Source: Rubrobacter xylanophilus
Lineage (GTDB): Bacteria; Actinomycetota; Rubrobacteria; Rubrobacterales; Rubrobacteraceae
DNA length: 64,000 nucleotides
NCBI RefSeq assembly: GCF_007164525.1
Contig: NZ_AP019791.1
Span: forward strand, 2,591,501 to 2,655,500
Reading direction: 5' to 3'
A program made the position numbers and the translations under genes. The notes under the pieces are model-generated. The model ran no database searches. It saw only the letters and a list, made by a program, of their open reading frames with translations, and had not been told where the DNA came from. Below are positions 16,875 to 25,743 of the stretch, piece after piece. Each line of letters starts with the position of its first letter. Position 1 is the stretch's first letter.

Positions 16875-18560
16875 TCAGCCGGTCGAGGCTTCGAGCGACC
16901 GGATGCGGTTTATGGCGCCGGCGACCTCCTGCGCCCGCGGGAGGCTCATCTGCCCGGGGTGGCCGCGGAAGCTGCCCAGGGAGTCCAGCCCCTCCCGCTC
17001 GATGCTGGCCAGGGCCTTCTCGACCACGTCGCGCACCCCGCGGCTGCCCGTCCCGGCGACGAACTCTCCGACGATGCGGGCTATGGCCTCGGTCTGGCCC
17101 GGCTCGACGAGCTGCTCCAGGTAGGTGAGGTCCACCCGCTCGCGGCCGAGCTCGATGGTGGAGAGGCCCTTGCCGCGGGCGGTCTCCCGCTTGCCGCGGC
17201 GGAGGTCTATGGAGGAGGAGCGGAGCCTGCGGTCCTCGGGGGGCCGCACCCGGGCCTCGCCCAGGGGGGCGCGGGGCGGGAACTTCTCGCGGACCTCCAC
17301 CGCCCGCGGGGTGGCGTCCGAGGGGCGGTAGTCCTCCATCAGGATCACGCGGTCCGCCACGTCGAGGTAGTCGCCGACGCCGCCGACCACCACTATGGTG
17401 GAGACCCCGAGGTTCGCGTGCAGCGGCCGCACCAAGTCTATGAACGGGCTTATGGGCTCTTTGCGTACCAGCTCGCGCATCCGCTCGTCCCGGATCATGA
17501 AGTTGGTCGCGCTGGTGTCCTCGTCCACCAGCAAGAGCGAGGTCCCGATCTCCAGCGCCTCCGCTATGTTGGCGGCCTGGGAGGTGGAGCCCGAGGCGTT
17601 GGGGGTGGAGAAGTCGGCGGTGCTGCGGCCGCCGGGGAGGTCCCCGATCATGCCGGAGATGTCCACCCCGGCGACGCTGCGGCCGTCCTCGGCCCGGATC
17701 TTGACGGCGTCCTCCCGGGTGACCACGAGCTCCCTCCCGTCGCCGGGGATGTGGTCGTAGACGCTCCGGGAGAGCGCCTCGAGCAGGGTGCTCTTGCCGT
17801 GGAAGCCCCCGCCCGCGATGAGCGTGACCCCTTCGGGGATGCCCATCCCGGTGATCTCGCCGCGGTTGGGGAGCTCGACCGTGACCCTGAGCTCCTCCGG
17901 GCTCTGGAAGGGTACCGCCCCTCCGGTGAGTGGCCGGTCGCTGGCCCCGCTCTCCCGCGGCAGGATGGCCCCGTCGGCCACGAAGGCCACGAGCCCGAGC
18001 TCGGGTAGCAACCCCCGAAGGTGCCGGGCGTCCTCCACGGTCTCCACGTGCGCGCGGGCCCCGGCCTCGTCTATGCCGCCCGGGACCAGCGACCTCCGGA
18101 TCACCTCGGGCAGCTCGTCGAGCAGCACCGCCCGGGCCGCCCGGGCGTCCACCGTGCGGCCCCGCGCCGGGAGGCCCACCGCCATCCGGGCCTCCACGTA
18201 GTCCCCGGTCACCACCATGGAGGTGCGGGGGAGCACCGCCTGGGAGGGGTGCTGGATCTCTACCCGCCCGCTCCCTCCGGAGCCGCGGTTGCCCCGGACG
18301 ACCTGCCGGATTGCGGCCTCGACGGCGCGGGTGAGGAAGTCCTCGAAGGCGATCCGGCGCACCGGGTTGCCGTAGAGGTCGGGCGGGAAGCGGTTGTTCT
18401 TGGTCCTCACCCGCACGAGCGAAGGCGGGGCGAAGGGGTCGCGCTGCACCCGGTCCACGAACAGGGTGAAGGTGCCGAGGTCGTAGGAGCCCTGCAGGTC
18501 CTTGTAGGCCCCGTAGCCCCGGCGGTCTATCCGGTCGAGTATGGATGCCAGGCGGTTCAT
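16875..18560 (-). CDS. Predicted ATPase of the ABC class (COG3044/DUF2791-like)
   Basis: 561-residue soluble P-loop protein. The family signature is visible: an N-terminal RIDRRGYGAYKDLQGSYDL, a P-loop VTLIAGGGFHGKSTLLEAL near residue 250, STADFSTPNASGSTSQAANIAEALE as the signature region, and LLLVDEDTSATNFMIRDERM with the Walker B acidic pair. It has no transmembrane segments and no partner permease nearby, so it is not a transporter ATPase. Biochemical function of this conserved family is unknown. It stands alone, 118 bp downstream of the small winged-helix gene. Confidence 0.85.
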   Translation of the reverse strand: MNRLASILDRIDRRGYGAYKDLQGSYDLGTFTLFVDRVQRDPFAPPSLVRVRTKNNRFPPDLYGNPVRRIAFEDFLTRAVEAAIRQVVRGNRGSGGSGRVEIQHPSQAVLPRTSMVVTGDYVEARMAVGLPARGRTVDARAARAVLLDELPEVIRRSLVPGGIDEAGARAHVETVEDARHLRGLLPELGLVAFVADGAILPRESGASDRPLTGGAVPFQSPEELRVTVELPNRGEITGMGIPEGVTLIAGGGFHGKSTLLEALSRSVYDHIPGDGRELVVTREDAVKIRAEDGRSVAGVDISGMIGDLPGGRSTADFSTPNASGSTSQAANIAEALEIGTSLLLVDEDTSATNFMIRDERMRELVRKEPISPFIDLVRPLHANLGVSTIVVVGGVGDYLDVADRVILMEDYRPSDATPRAVEVREKFPPRAPLGEARVRPPEDRRLRSSSIDLRRGKRETARGKGLSTIELGRERVDLTYLEQLVEPGQTEAIARIVGEFVAGTGSRGVRDVVEKALASIEREGLDSLGSFRGHPGQMSLPRAQEVAGAINRIRSLEASTG

Positions 18561-18678
18561 CTCAGGGGATCCACCTCCATCGTACGCGAGCCTGCTTTCT
18601 CGCCACGGAGAGAAAGGCTACATCACACGACCCTCTGTACCCAAAAACGCGCCCCCCCTTCCGCGGAGGCCGCGCTCT

Positions 18679-18885
18679 TCAGCTCCTGAGCCGGTAGAGC
18701 GGCTTGTCTTTGCGTCCCTCCCGGCTGCGGACGACCTCTATGCGGCCCTCGGCCTCCAGCTCGTCGAGAGTCCTGCGGATCTCACGCTTGTCCTCGCCCA
18801 GGATCCTGTGCCAGTCGGTGGTGGAGTAGAGCACCCCCTGAGGGATGCTCTCGAGCACCTTGAGGATCTTCTCGCGAACCCCCAT
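18679..18885 (-). CDS. Small winged-helix protein downstream of trpS
   Basis: 68-residue protein starting MGVREKILKVLESIPQGVLYSTTDWHRILG. The pattern helix-helix-RREIRRTLDELEAEGRIEV (residues ~33-51) followed by a charged hairpin VVRSREGRKDKPLYRL fits a minimal winged helix-turn-helix. ATG at 18885 comes one base after the trpS stop, so the two are co-transcribed and likely coupled. The longer upstream reading would lie inside trpS and is rejected. A regulatory role is inferred from the fold only. Confidence 0.7.
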   Translation of the reverse strand: MGVREKILKVLESIPQGVLYSTTDWHRILGEDKREIRRTLDELEAEGRIEVVRSREGRKDKPLYRLRS

Positions 18886-18886
18886 C

Positions 18887-19879
18887 TCAGCCCAGACCCA
18901 TCTTGGCCCGCGCGGCGTGCAGGGCGGGCGCGGCCGCCTTCCGGGCCCGCTCGGCCCCGGCTTCGAGAAGGTCCTCCAGCTCACGCGGGCTCTCCAGGAG
19001 CTCCAGCGCCCGCTCGCGGATGGGCGTGAGCGCCTCGACGACGACCTCGGCGAGATCCTTCTTGAACTCCCCGTAGCCCTTGCCCCGGTACTGCTCCTCC
19101 AGCTCGGGGACGGTTTTGCCGCTTATTGCGGCGTAGATGTCCAGCAGGTTTGTTATGGCCGGCTTGTCCTCTCGGGCCACGATCTCGGTGCCGGAGTCGG
19201 TGACGGCCCGCCGGATCTTGCGCCGCACGGTGTCCGGGTCGTCGAGGATGGCGACGTAGCTCGCCGGCCGGGGCGAGCTCTTGCTCATCTTCTCGTCGGG
19301 GGCGTCGAGCGCCATGACCCGGGCTCCGGTCTTCAGGATCATGGCCTCCGGCACCACGAAGGTCTCCCCGTAGAGGTTGTTGAACCGGCGGGCTAGGGTG
19401 CGGGTGAGCTCGAGGTGCTGCCGCTGATCGTCCCCCACGGGCACGAGGTGCGCGTTGTACAGGAGGATGTCCGCGGCCATGAGCACCGGGTAGTCGAAGA
19501 GACCGACGCTCGCGCTCTCGGTGCCCTCCTTGCGCGCCTTGTCCTTGAACTGGGTCATCCGCGAGAGCTCCCCGAAGCGCGCCACGCAGTTGAGGAGCCA
19601 GGTGAGCTCCGCATGCGCCGATACCTGGCTCTGCCGGAAGATGACGCACCGCTCGGGGTCCAGCCCGGACGCCAGATAGATCGCCGCCACCTCCCGGATC
19701 TTCCGCCGCAACTCTTTGGGATCCTGCGGGACGGTGAGGGCGTGTAGATCCACGATGCAGAAGTAGTTCTCGTAGCGCTCCTGGATGGCGACCCAGTTCT
19801 TTATGGCGCCGACGTAGTTGCCGATGTGTAGGTTCCCGCTGGGCTGTATGCCGGAGAATACCCGCTGTCTCTGGTCCAT
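18887..19879 (-). CDS. trpS: Tryptophanyl-tRNA synthetase
   Basis: 330-residue class I aminoacyl-tRNA synthetase that charges tRNA-Trp in the cytoplasm. The class I signature is GIQPSGNLHIGNYVGAI (HIGN at 18-21) and the second is EKMSKSSPRP (KMSKS near residue 198). The specificity region FCIVDLHALT and GDDQRQHLELTR are present. ATG at 19879 follows CAGGAG. No T-box or tryptophan leader was recognised in the 158 bp upstream. Its position beside the IclR regulator of leucine genes is of interest because related regulators also control tryptophan genes in actinobacteria. Confidence 0.97.
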   Translation of the reverse strand: MDQRQRVFSGIQPSGNLHIGNYVGAIKNWVAIQERYENYFCIVDLHALTVPQDPKELRRKIREVAAIYLASGLDPERCVIFRQSQVSAHAELTWLLNCVARFGELSRMTQFKDKARKEGTESASVGLFDYPVLMAADILLYNAHLVPVGDDQRQHLELTRTLARRFNNLYGETFVVPEAMILKTGARVMALDAPDEKMSKSSPRPASYVAILDDPDTVRRKIRRAVTDSGTEIVAREDKPAITNLLDIYAAISGKTVPELEEQYRGKGYGEFKKDLAEVVVEALTPIRERALELLESPRELEDLLEAGAERARKAAAPALHAARAKMGLG

Positions 19880-20037
19880 CGCTCCTGTTTCTCTTCCGTC
19901 TCTCGTGGTGGGGGTTTCGAAGCCGATTAATTATGCGTGAGGAGAGAGGCCGCCGCTAGAGCGGCCACCGGCGGAACCGCACGACCGAAACAGACGCAAC
20001 CATCGCCCCCGGAGTATATCCGGGCGGGAGGCTCGTG

Positions 20038-20751
20038 TCATCCGCCGAGCGCCCGCCCCAGCTCGCGCGCCGCCGCAACCACCGGCCCCGCGAGCCGCTC
20101 CCCGGGCCTCTCGCCGAGCCTGAAGATGGGCCCGCTGGCACACACCGCACCCCGCAACACCCCCCCGGCACCAAAGACCGGCGCGCTCACGCTCGCCACC
20201 CCGGCCTCCCGCTCGGCCACGCTCTCCGCCCACCCCCGCTCCCGGATCTCGCGCGCCTCCCCAGACCCCAGCCGCTCCCCCCCGTCCTCCGAATAGGCCA
20301 GCAGCACCTTCCCCGCCGACCCCCGCTCCAGCGGCAATACCGCCCCCACCGGTACGGTGTCCCTGAGACCCGCCGCCCGCTCCACACAGGCCACACATAC
20401 CCTGTGCTCCCCCTCCCGTACGTACAGCTGGGTGCTCTCCCCCGTCTCGTCGCGCAGCGCCGCCAGCACCGGCCGGGCCGCGTCGACCAGCCGCGCCCCC
20501 GCCGCCCGGTTCCCCCAACCGTACACCCTCACCCCCAGCGAGTATCCCCGCCGGTCCCTCACCACCAGGTGATGGGCCTCCAGCGCCGAAAGGATGCGGT
20601 GCGCCGTCGGCCGCGGAATGCCCGTCGCCTCCACCACCCCCGCCAGCGGAACCGGCCCCTCCTCCGCCAGCAGCGAGAGCACCGCCACCGCCTTGTCCAG
20701 AACCCCGACCCCGCTCTTGTTTTTCACCACGCCGCGCTCTAAACTGTCCAT
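20038..20751 (-). CDS. IclR-family regulator, NdgR/LtbR-like
   Basis: 237-residue DNA-binding regulator. The N-terminal winged helix is GVLDKAVAVLSLLAEEGPVPLAGVVEATGIPRPTAHRILSALEAHHLV, with the IclR recognition helix GIPRPTAHRIL. The C-terminal effector domain contains GESTQLYVREGEHRVCVACVE and GSAGKVLLAY. In actinobacteria an IclR protein of this size next to leuCD is NdgR/LtbR, regulator of leucine (and in some species tryptophan) genes; leuCD is 0.9 kb away and trpS adjoins. The start at ATG 20751 abuts the divergent ATG at 20752 and would give a leaderless mRNA; a GTG eight codons inside is the alternative. Confidence 0.85.
   Translation of the reverse strand: MDSLERGVVKNKSGVGVLDKAVAVLSLLAEEGPVPLAGVVEATGIPRPTAHRILSALEAHHLVVRDRRGYSLGVRVYGWGNRAAGARLVDAARPVLAALRDETGESTQLYVREGEHRVCVACVERAAGLRDTVPVGAVLPLERGSAGKVLLAYSEDGGERLGSGEAREIRERGWAESVAEREAGVASVSAPVFGAGGVLRGAVCASGPIFRLGERPGERLAGPVVAAARELGRALGG
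20717..20745 (+). promoter_or_regulatory. Promoter of the methyltransferase gene, leaderless
   Basis: TTGTTT (20717-20722) and TAAACT (20740-20745) are exactly 17 bp apart. The ATG of the methyltransferase begins 6 bases after the -10 box, where transcription would start, so the mRNA should be leaderless. There is no Shine-Dalgarno sequence before this ATG, which is consistent. The promoter lies inside the first codons of the divergent regulator gene. Confidence 0.6.
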
Positions 20752-21588
20752 ATGCCAGACAAAATATCTCACGATGTGAGAGACGTCAAAGACGGGGGGG
20801 CTTCGCGGGCGGAGCGGGAGTGGAACGCGGAGGCCTACGAGGAGCTGGCCGACCCCATGACGCGGTGGGGGGCGGCGTTTCTGGGGCGGCTGGAGCTTGC
20901 GGGCGACGAGGTGGTGGTCGACGCGGGCTGTGGGACCGGGCGGGTCACGGAGCTGCTTTTGAGGCGGCTGCCGCGGGGGCGGGTGATCGCGGTGGACGCC
21001 TCGCAGACCATGGTCGAGGCGGCCCGGCGGCGTTTTGCTGGGGACTCGCGGGTCAGGGTGGTGCGGCAGGATCTGCTGCGGCTCGAGGTCGAGGAGCCGG
21101 TGGACGTGGTCTTCTCGACGGCGACGTTTCACTGGATCCCGGACCACGACGCCCTCTTCCGCAGGCTCGCCGCCGCGCTGCGGCCCGGGGGGAGGCTCGC
21201 CGCCCAGTGCGGGGGCGACGGCAACGTCTCGCGGGTACGTGAGGCCACCCGGCGCGTCATGGGCGAGGAGCGTTTCGCCCCTTTCTTCGAGGGCTGGGAG
21301 GACAACAAGCTCTACGCCGACGCCGGGGGCACCCGCAGGCGGCTCGAGGAGGCCGGGTTCGAGCGGGTGGAGACCTGGCTGCACGAGGAGCCCACCACCT
21401 TCCGCTCCGTGGAGCACCTCACCCGCTACCTCGAGGCCATCATCCTCCGCGGGCATCTGTTGCGGCTTCCCGAGGCCGAGCGGAGGCCCTTCGCCCGCGC
21501 GGTTGCCGAGAAGATCGCGGCCCACGACGGGCCGCTGCTAGTGGACTACGTGCGGCTCAACATGCTCGCCGTCCGCGCCGGGGAGTAG
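20752..21588 (+). CDS. SAM-dependent methyltransferase, trans-aconitate methyltransferase-like
   Basis: 278-residue class I methyltransferase. [22 protein letters not shown] precedes the SAM motif [20 protein letters not shown] (~52-71), then [15 protein letters not shown] (acidic residue binding ribose) and [40 protein letters not shown]. The FHWIPDH and QCGGDGN features resemble trans-aconitate 2-methyltransferase (Tam), but substrate cannot be assigned. It is transcribed divergently from the IclR gene and runs into leuCD 53 bp later, so it may be controlled with the leucine genes. Confidence 0.8.
   Translation: MPDKISHDVRDVKDGGASRAEREWNAEAYEELADPMTRWGAAFLGRLELAGDEVVVDAGCGTGRVTELLLRRLPRGRVIAVDASQTMVEAARRRFAGDSRVRVVRQDLLRLEVEEPVDVVFSTATFHWIPDHDALFRRLAAALRPGGRLAAQCGGDGNVSRVREATRRVMGEERFAPFFEGWEDNKLYADAGGTRRRLEEAGFERVETWLHEEPTTFRSVEHLTRYLEAIILRGHLLRLPEAERRPFARAVAEKIAAHDGPLLVDYVRLNMLAVRAGE
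20761..20789 (-). promoter_or_regulatory. Promoter of the IclR gene with palindromic operator in the spacer
   Basis: On the minus strand TTGACG (20784-20789) and TATTTT (20761-20766) are 17 bp apart. The spacer contains the perfect inverted repeat TCTCAC-GAT-GTGAGA at 20767-20781. The regulator ATG begins about 9 bases after the -10 box, again nearly leaderless. A protein bound to the palindrome would block this promoter, so autoregulation by the IclR product is likely. Confidence 0.65.
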
Positions 21589-21641
21589 GAGCGGTCGGCG
21601 GGGGGAACAGGCAGCGAGACAGCGGCATTCGGAGGAGAAGG

Positions 21642-23045
21642 ATGGACAGGCCCAAAACGCTCGTAGAGAAGATATGGGAGCGGCACGTCGTACGCCGCGC
21701 CGAGGGGGAGCCCGACCTCCTGTACGTGGATTTGCACATGGTGCACGAGGTCACCAGCCCGCAGGCCTTCGAGGCGCTGCGGCTCGCCGGCAGGAAGGTC
21801 AGGAGGCCCGACCTCACCGTGGCCACCATGGACCACAACGTCCCCACCACCGACGTGAGCCTCGGGGTCAGGGACAGGATCTCCGCCAAGCAGATGGAGG
21901 CGCTGCGCAGGAACTGCGCGGAGTTCGGGATACAGCTGCATGAGTGGGGCTTCCTCGGGCAGGGGATCGTACACGTCATCGGGCCCGAGATGGGGCTCAC
22001 GCAGCCGGGGATGGTCATCGTGTGCGGCGACTCGCACACCTCCACCCACGGGGCGTTCGGGGCACTCGCCTTCGGGATCGGCACCAGCGAGGTCGAGCAC
22101 GTCCTGGCCACCCAGACCATCCCGCAGCAGCGGCCGAAGACCATGGCCATCACCGTGGAGGGCGAGGCGCCTCCGGACGTGACCGCCAAGGACATCATGC
22201 TCGGCATCCTGCACCGCATCGGGACCGGCGGCGGCGTGGGGCACGTCATCGAGTACCGGGGCGAGGCCATCCGCAACCTCTCCATGGAGGGGCGGATGAC
22301 CGTCTGCAACATGACCATCGAGGGCGGCGGGCGCGCCGGGATGGTCGCCCCCGACGAGAAGACCTACGCGTACCTCGAGGGCCGGCCGCACGCCCCGAAG
22401 GGCCGGGCCTGGGAGGAGGCGCTCGAGTACTGGCAGAGCCTGCCGACCGACGAGGGCGCCGTCTTCGACAAAGAGGTCGTCATAGACGCGCAGGAGCTCG
22501 TGCCCTACGTCTCCTGGGGTACCACCCCCGCCCAGACCGTCCCGCTCGACGGGGTCGTCCCCGAGCCCGAGAACGAGGGCCACGAGCGGGCGCTCAGGTA
22601 CATGGGCCTCAAACCGGGTACGCCCATGCGTGAGATCGAGGTCGACACCGTCTTCATCGGGTCGTGCACCAACGCCAGGATAGAGGACCTGCGCGCCGCC
22701 GCCCGCGTTCTCGAGGGCCACAAGGTGAAAGATGGCATCCGGGCGATGGTCGTCCCCGGCTCGATGCGCGTGAAGAAGCAGGCCGAGGAGGAGGGGCTCG
22801 ACGAGATCTTCAAGCGGGCGGGCTTCGAGTGGCGCAACGCCGGCTGCTCGATGTGCCTCGGGATGAACCCGGACATCCTCTCCCCCGGCGAGAGGTGCGC
22901 CTCCACCTCCAACCGCAACTTCGAAGGAAGGCAGGGCAAGGGGGGCAGGACGCACCTCGTGAGCCCGGTGGTCGCGGCGGCGACGGCGGTGATGGGACGC
23001 TTCGCCTCGCCCTCGGAGCTCGGCGTCCCCGTGGAGGTGAGCTAG
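21642..23045 (+). CDS. leuC: 3-isopropylmalate dehydratase large subunit
   Basis: 467-residue aconitase-family subunit that isomerises 2- and 3-isopropylmalate in leucine biosynthesis, cytoplasmic, partner LeuD. Motifs seen are MDHNVPTT near residue 62, [32 protein letters not shown] with the first cluster cysteine, [17 protein letters not shown] (second) and [13 protein letters not shown], together supplying the three cysteines for the 4Fe-4S cluster. ATG at 21642 follows GGAGGAGAAGG. The stop codon is directly followed by the leuD ATG. Confidence 0.97.
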   Translation: MDRPKTLVEKIWERHVVRRAEGEPDLLYVDLHMVHEVTSPQAFEALRLAGRKVRRPDLTVATMDHNVPTTDVSLGVRDRISAKQMEALRRNCAEFGIQLHEWGFLGQGIVHVIGPEMGLTQPGMVIVCGDSHTSTHGAFGALAFGIGTSEVEHVLATQTIPQQRPKTMAITVEGEAPPDVTAKDIMLGILHRIGTGGGVGHVIEYRGEAIRNLSMEGRMTVCNMTIEGGGRAGMVAPDEKTYAYLEGRPHAPKGRAWEEALEYWQSLPTDEGAVFDKEVVIDAQELVPYVSWGTTPAQTVPLDGVVPEPENEGHERALRYMGLKPGTPMREIEVDTVFIGSCTNARIEDLRAAARVLEGHKVKDGIRAMVVPGSMRVKKQAEEEGLDEIFKRAGFEWRNAGCSMCLGMNPDILSPGERCASTSNRNFEGRQGKGGRTHLVSPVVAAATAVMGRFASPSELGVPVEVS

Positions 23046-23633
23046 ATGGAGCCGGTGAAGAAGGTCGAGGGCAAGGCGCTGCCTTTAGGCTACTCGGACG
23101 TGGACACCGACCAGATCGTGCCGAGCGACGCCTTGAAGCGCATCGAACGCACCGGTTTCGGTCAGTTCCTCTTCGCCGAGTGGCGCGAGGATACCGACTT
23201 CGTCCTCAACAAGCCCGAGCACGAGGGCGCGGTCGTCCTCATCGCCGGGGAGAACTTCGGGTGCGGATCCAGCCGCGAGCACGCCGTCTGGGCCATACAG
23301 GACTACGGCTTCGGGGCCGTGATCGCGCCCTCCTTCGCCGACATCTTCAAGAACAACTGCACCAAGAACGGCGTGCTCACCGTCGAGCTCCCGAAGGAGA
23401 CGGTGGAGAAGCTCCTTGCTGCCGTCCGCGAGGACCCGGAGGCGACCGTCATCGTCGACCTCGAGAGCCGCACCGTGAAGGGCCCGGGTGTGGAGACTGA
23501 GTTCGAGGTCGACGACTTCGTCCGCTACCGGCTCTTAAACGGCCTCGACGACGTCGGCCTCACCCTGCAGCACGAGGAGGACATAGAACGCTTCGAGCGC
23601 TCGCGCCCGGGATATATGCCGAGCGTGCGCTGA
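23046..23633 (+). CDS. leuD: 3-isopropylmalate dehydratase small subunit
   Basis: 195-residue swivelling subunit that completes the LeuCD active site. LGYSDVDTDQIVPS at ~14-27 and GENFGCGSSREHAVWAIQDYGFGAVIAPSFADIFKNNCTKNG in the middle are the conserved LeuD sequences. It starts on the base after the leuC stop, so the two proteins are made from one mRNA at equal dose. The C-terminal ~70 residues (TVKGPGVETEF..., DVGLTLQHEEDIERFE) match the full-length bacterial form. Confidence 0.97.
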   Translation: MEPVKKVEGKALPLGYSDVDTDQIVPSDALKRIERTGFGQFLFAEWREDTDFVLNKPEHEGAVVLIAGENFGCGSSREHAVWAIQDYGFGAVIAPSFADIFKNNCTKNGVLTVELPKETVEKLLAAVREDPEATVIVDLESRTVKGPGVETEFEVDDFVRYRLLNGLDDVGLTLQHEEDIERFERSRPGYMPSVR

Positions 23634-23699
23634 CATGGAGGCGTGAGCGGGGGATAGAATGTTCATGGCTCATGTTTTTTACGGGAGTCTTCGGCGCGA

Positions 23700-24860
23700 A
23701 TGCAGGGCGCTGAGGCCGTGCGGGTCCGGCCTCTCGCCAGCATCGAGCAGGTGGAGCCGTCCGCGTGGCGCGCTCTGGAGCCGCCGGACTTCCCGTTCTT
23801 CGACCACGAGTTTTTGCGCGCGCTGGAGCGCTCGGGCAGCGTCGGCAAGGGGAGCGGCTGGTCGCCTGTCTACCTCGTCTGCACCGGCGGCGGGCAGCTT
23901 TTGGGCGCGCTGCCGCTGTACGTAAAGACGGACAGCTTCGGGGAGTACATCTTCGACTGGGACTGGGCGCACGCCTACCATCAGCACGGGCTGTCCTACT
24001 ACCCGAAGCTGGTCGCGGCCGTGCCGTTCACGCCCGCCACGGGTCCGAAGCTCCTCGTGCGTCCTGGCGCCGACCGCGCTGCGGTGGCGGACGCCCTGCT
24101 CGGTGAGGCCCGGAGGCTCGGGGAGGAGGTGGGGGTGAGCTCCTCGCACGCGCTCTTTCTGCCGGAGGGAGAGGTCCCCGAGTTCACGGGTCGCGGCTTC
24201 GCCCTCCGGCACTCGATGCAGTTTCACTGGCGCAACCGGGGCTACGGCTCCTTCGAGGACTACCTGAGCGCGCTAAAGGGCAAGCGGCGGGGTCAGATCC
24301 GGCGCGAGCGCCGCCAGCTTGATGGGGATCTCGCCATAGAATCCCTCACCGGAGAGGCGCTGTATCCCGGGCATGCCGCGGTGATGTACGAGTTCTACAT
24401 CAGCACCTCGGAGAAGAAGTGGGGCAGCCCCTACCTCACGCGCGCTTTCTTCGAGGAGGTCTTCCGGACGATGCGCGACCGCATCCTGTTCGTCGTGGCG
24501 CACGCCGGGGGACGGCCGGTCGCGGGCGCCCTCAGCTTCTTCAAGGGAGACTCGCTCTACGGCCGCTACTGGGGGGCTAAAGTAGAGCGGCGGAACCTGC
24601 ACTTCGAGCTCTGCTACTACCGCCCGGTGGAGTTCGCCATCGAGCGGCGTCTCGGGCTCTTTGAGGCCGGGGCGCAGGGCGAGCACAAACTCGCCCGCGG
24701 CTTTCTGCCCACTTTAACTTACAGCGCGCACGAGATCCGCCACCCCCTCTTCCGGCGCGCCATCGAGCAGTACATCGAGGAGGAAAAAGAGATCGTGGCC
24801 GAAAACCTGGCCTTCTACAGCCGTCACAGCCCGTACAAAGACGGTAAGAGCGTAGCTTGA
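23700..24860 (+). CDS. COG3146-type peptidogalycan/GNAT-like protein
   Basis: 386-residue soluble protein of the DUF482/COG3146 family, a double GNAT-like fold related to FemABX peptidyltransferases. Landmarks are PFFDHEFLRALERSGSVGKGSGWSP at ~31-55, GEYIFDWDWAHAYHQHGLSYYPKL, SMQFHWRNRGYGSFEDYLSALKGKRRGQIRRERR and ARGFLPTLTYSAHEIRHP near the end. The substrate is unknown; the family has been linked by name to cell-wall peptide modification. The ribosome site GGGAG is 12 nt from the ATG. A TAGAAT -10 box at 23656-23661 suggests its own promoter downstream of leuD. Confidence 0.8.
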   Translation: MQGAEAVRVRPLASIEQVEPSAWRALEPPDFPFFDHEFLRALERSGSVGKGSGWSPVYLVCTGGGQLLGALPLYVKTDSFGEYIFDWDWAHAYHQHGLSYYPKLVAAVPFTPATGPKLLVRPGADRAAVADALLGEARRLGEEVGVSSSHALFLPEGEVPEFTGRGFALRHSMQFHWRNRGYGSFEDYLSALKGKRRGQIRRERRQLDGDLAIESLTGEALYPGHAAVMYEFYISTSEKKWGSPYLTRAFFEEVFRTMRDRILFVVAHAGGRPVAGALSFFKGDSLYGRYWGAKVERRNLHFELCYYRPVEFAIERRLGLFEAGAQGEHKLARGFLPTLTYSAHEIRHPLFRRAIEQYIEEEKEIVAENLAFYSRHSPYKDGKSVA

Positions 24861-24873
24861 CGAGAGTGGGCGG

Positions 24874-25743
24874 TCAGCGGCTGAGCTCAACCTCCTCCTC
24901 AAGCCGGTCCAGCTTGTGCGGGTTGCGGATCGCGTAGATGTGGGTGATCCGGCCGCCCTCGACCACGAAGGTGACCGCCGTGTCGAGCTCGCCGTCGAGG
25001 TCGATCCGCGCGGCCGGGGCGCCGTTGAGCCACACGGTGCCGACCACCGCATCCGGCGCGAGCGTCCTGAAGCGGGAGAGGAGGGCCGCCACCCGGTCGC
25101 GACCTGCCACCGGACGCCGGACGGCGGCCACCTCGCCGCCGCCGTCGGCTACCAGCACCACGTCGGGCGCGAGCACGTCGAGCAGCGCCTGGAGATCGCC
25201 GGTCTGCACCGCGGCCAAAAACCGGTCGACCACCTCCTGCTGCTCGGCGCGATCTACCCGTATCCGCGGCCGCCGCGCGATCACGCGCTCCCTGGCGCGG
25301 TGAGCGATCTGCCGGACCGCAGCCGGCGTCTTGTCGAGCGCTGCGGCGATCTCGGAGTAGGGCACATCGAAGACCTCGCGCAGGACGAAGACCGCCCGTT
25401 CGACGGGCGCGAGGGTCTCCAGCACGGTCAGCATCGCGATCGAGACGCTCTCGGCGAGTTCGGCGTCCTCGGCCACGTCGGGACTGGTGAGCAGCGGCTC
25501 GGGCAGCCACTCCCCGACGTACTCCTCGCGCCGGTGTGCCAGCGTCCGCAGCCGGTTGAGCGCCTGCCGGGTGACGATCCGGACCAGGTAGGCTCGCGGG
25601 TTCCGCACTTCGGCGCGGTCGGCGTTTGCCCACCGCAGCCAGGTCTCCTGGACGACATCCTCGGCGTCGGCTGCGGAGCCGAGCATCTCGTAGGCGACGG
25701 TGAAGAGCAGGCTGCGGTGGGTGACGAAGGGGTCGTCGGTCAT
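24874..25743 (-). CDS. ECF41-type RNA polymerase sigma factor with SnoaL-like C-terminus
   Basis: 289-residue extracytoplasmic-function sigma factor. Region 2 is LLFTVAYEMLGSAADAEDVVQETWLRW and NPRAYLVRIVTRQALNRLRT; region 4 is LAPVERAVFVLREVFDVPYSEIAAALDKTPAAVRQIAHRARERV. From about residue 175 a NTF2/SnoaL-like domain follows: VVDRFLAAVQTGDLQALLDVLAPDVVLVADGGG and ITHIYAIRNPHKLDRL. In this family the C-terminal domain replaces a separate anti-sigma factor. ATG at 25743 overlaps the stop of a carboxymuconolactone-decarboxylase gene as ATGA, the standard ECF41 partner arrangement. Confidence 0.92.
   Translation of the reverse strand: MTDDPFVTHRSLLFTVAYEMLGSAADAEDVVQETWLRWANADRAEVRNPRAYLVRIVTRQALNRLRTLAHRREEYVGEWLPEPLLTSPDVAEDAELAESVSIAMLTVLETLAPVERAVFVLREVFDVPYSEIAAALDKTPAAVRQIAHRARERVIARRPRIRVDRAEQQEVVDRFLAAVQTGDLQALLDVLAPDVVLVADGGGEVAAVRRPVAGRDRVAALLSRFRTLAPDAVVGTVWLNGAPAARIDLDGELDTAVTFVVEGGRITHIYAIRNPHKLDRLEEEVELSR

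Noticed and set aside
19880-20037. T-box or tryptophan attenuator ahead of trpS
   Set aside because: No T-box sequence, Trp-codon leader peptide or antiterminator-terminator pair is visible; only a small GGCCGC hairpin is present.
23652-23925. Short ORF from ATG 23652 after leuD
   Set aside because: It overlaps the well-supported gene at 23700 in another frame and its translation has no recognisable pattern.
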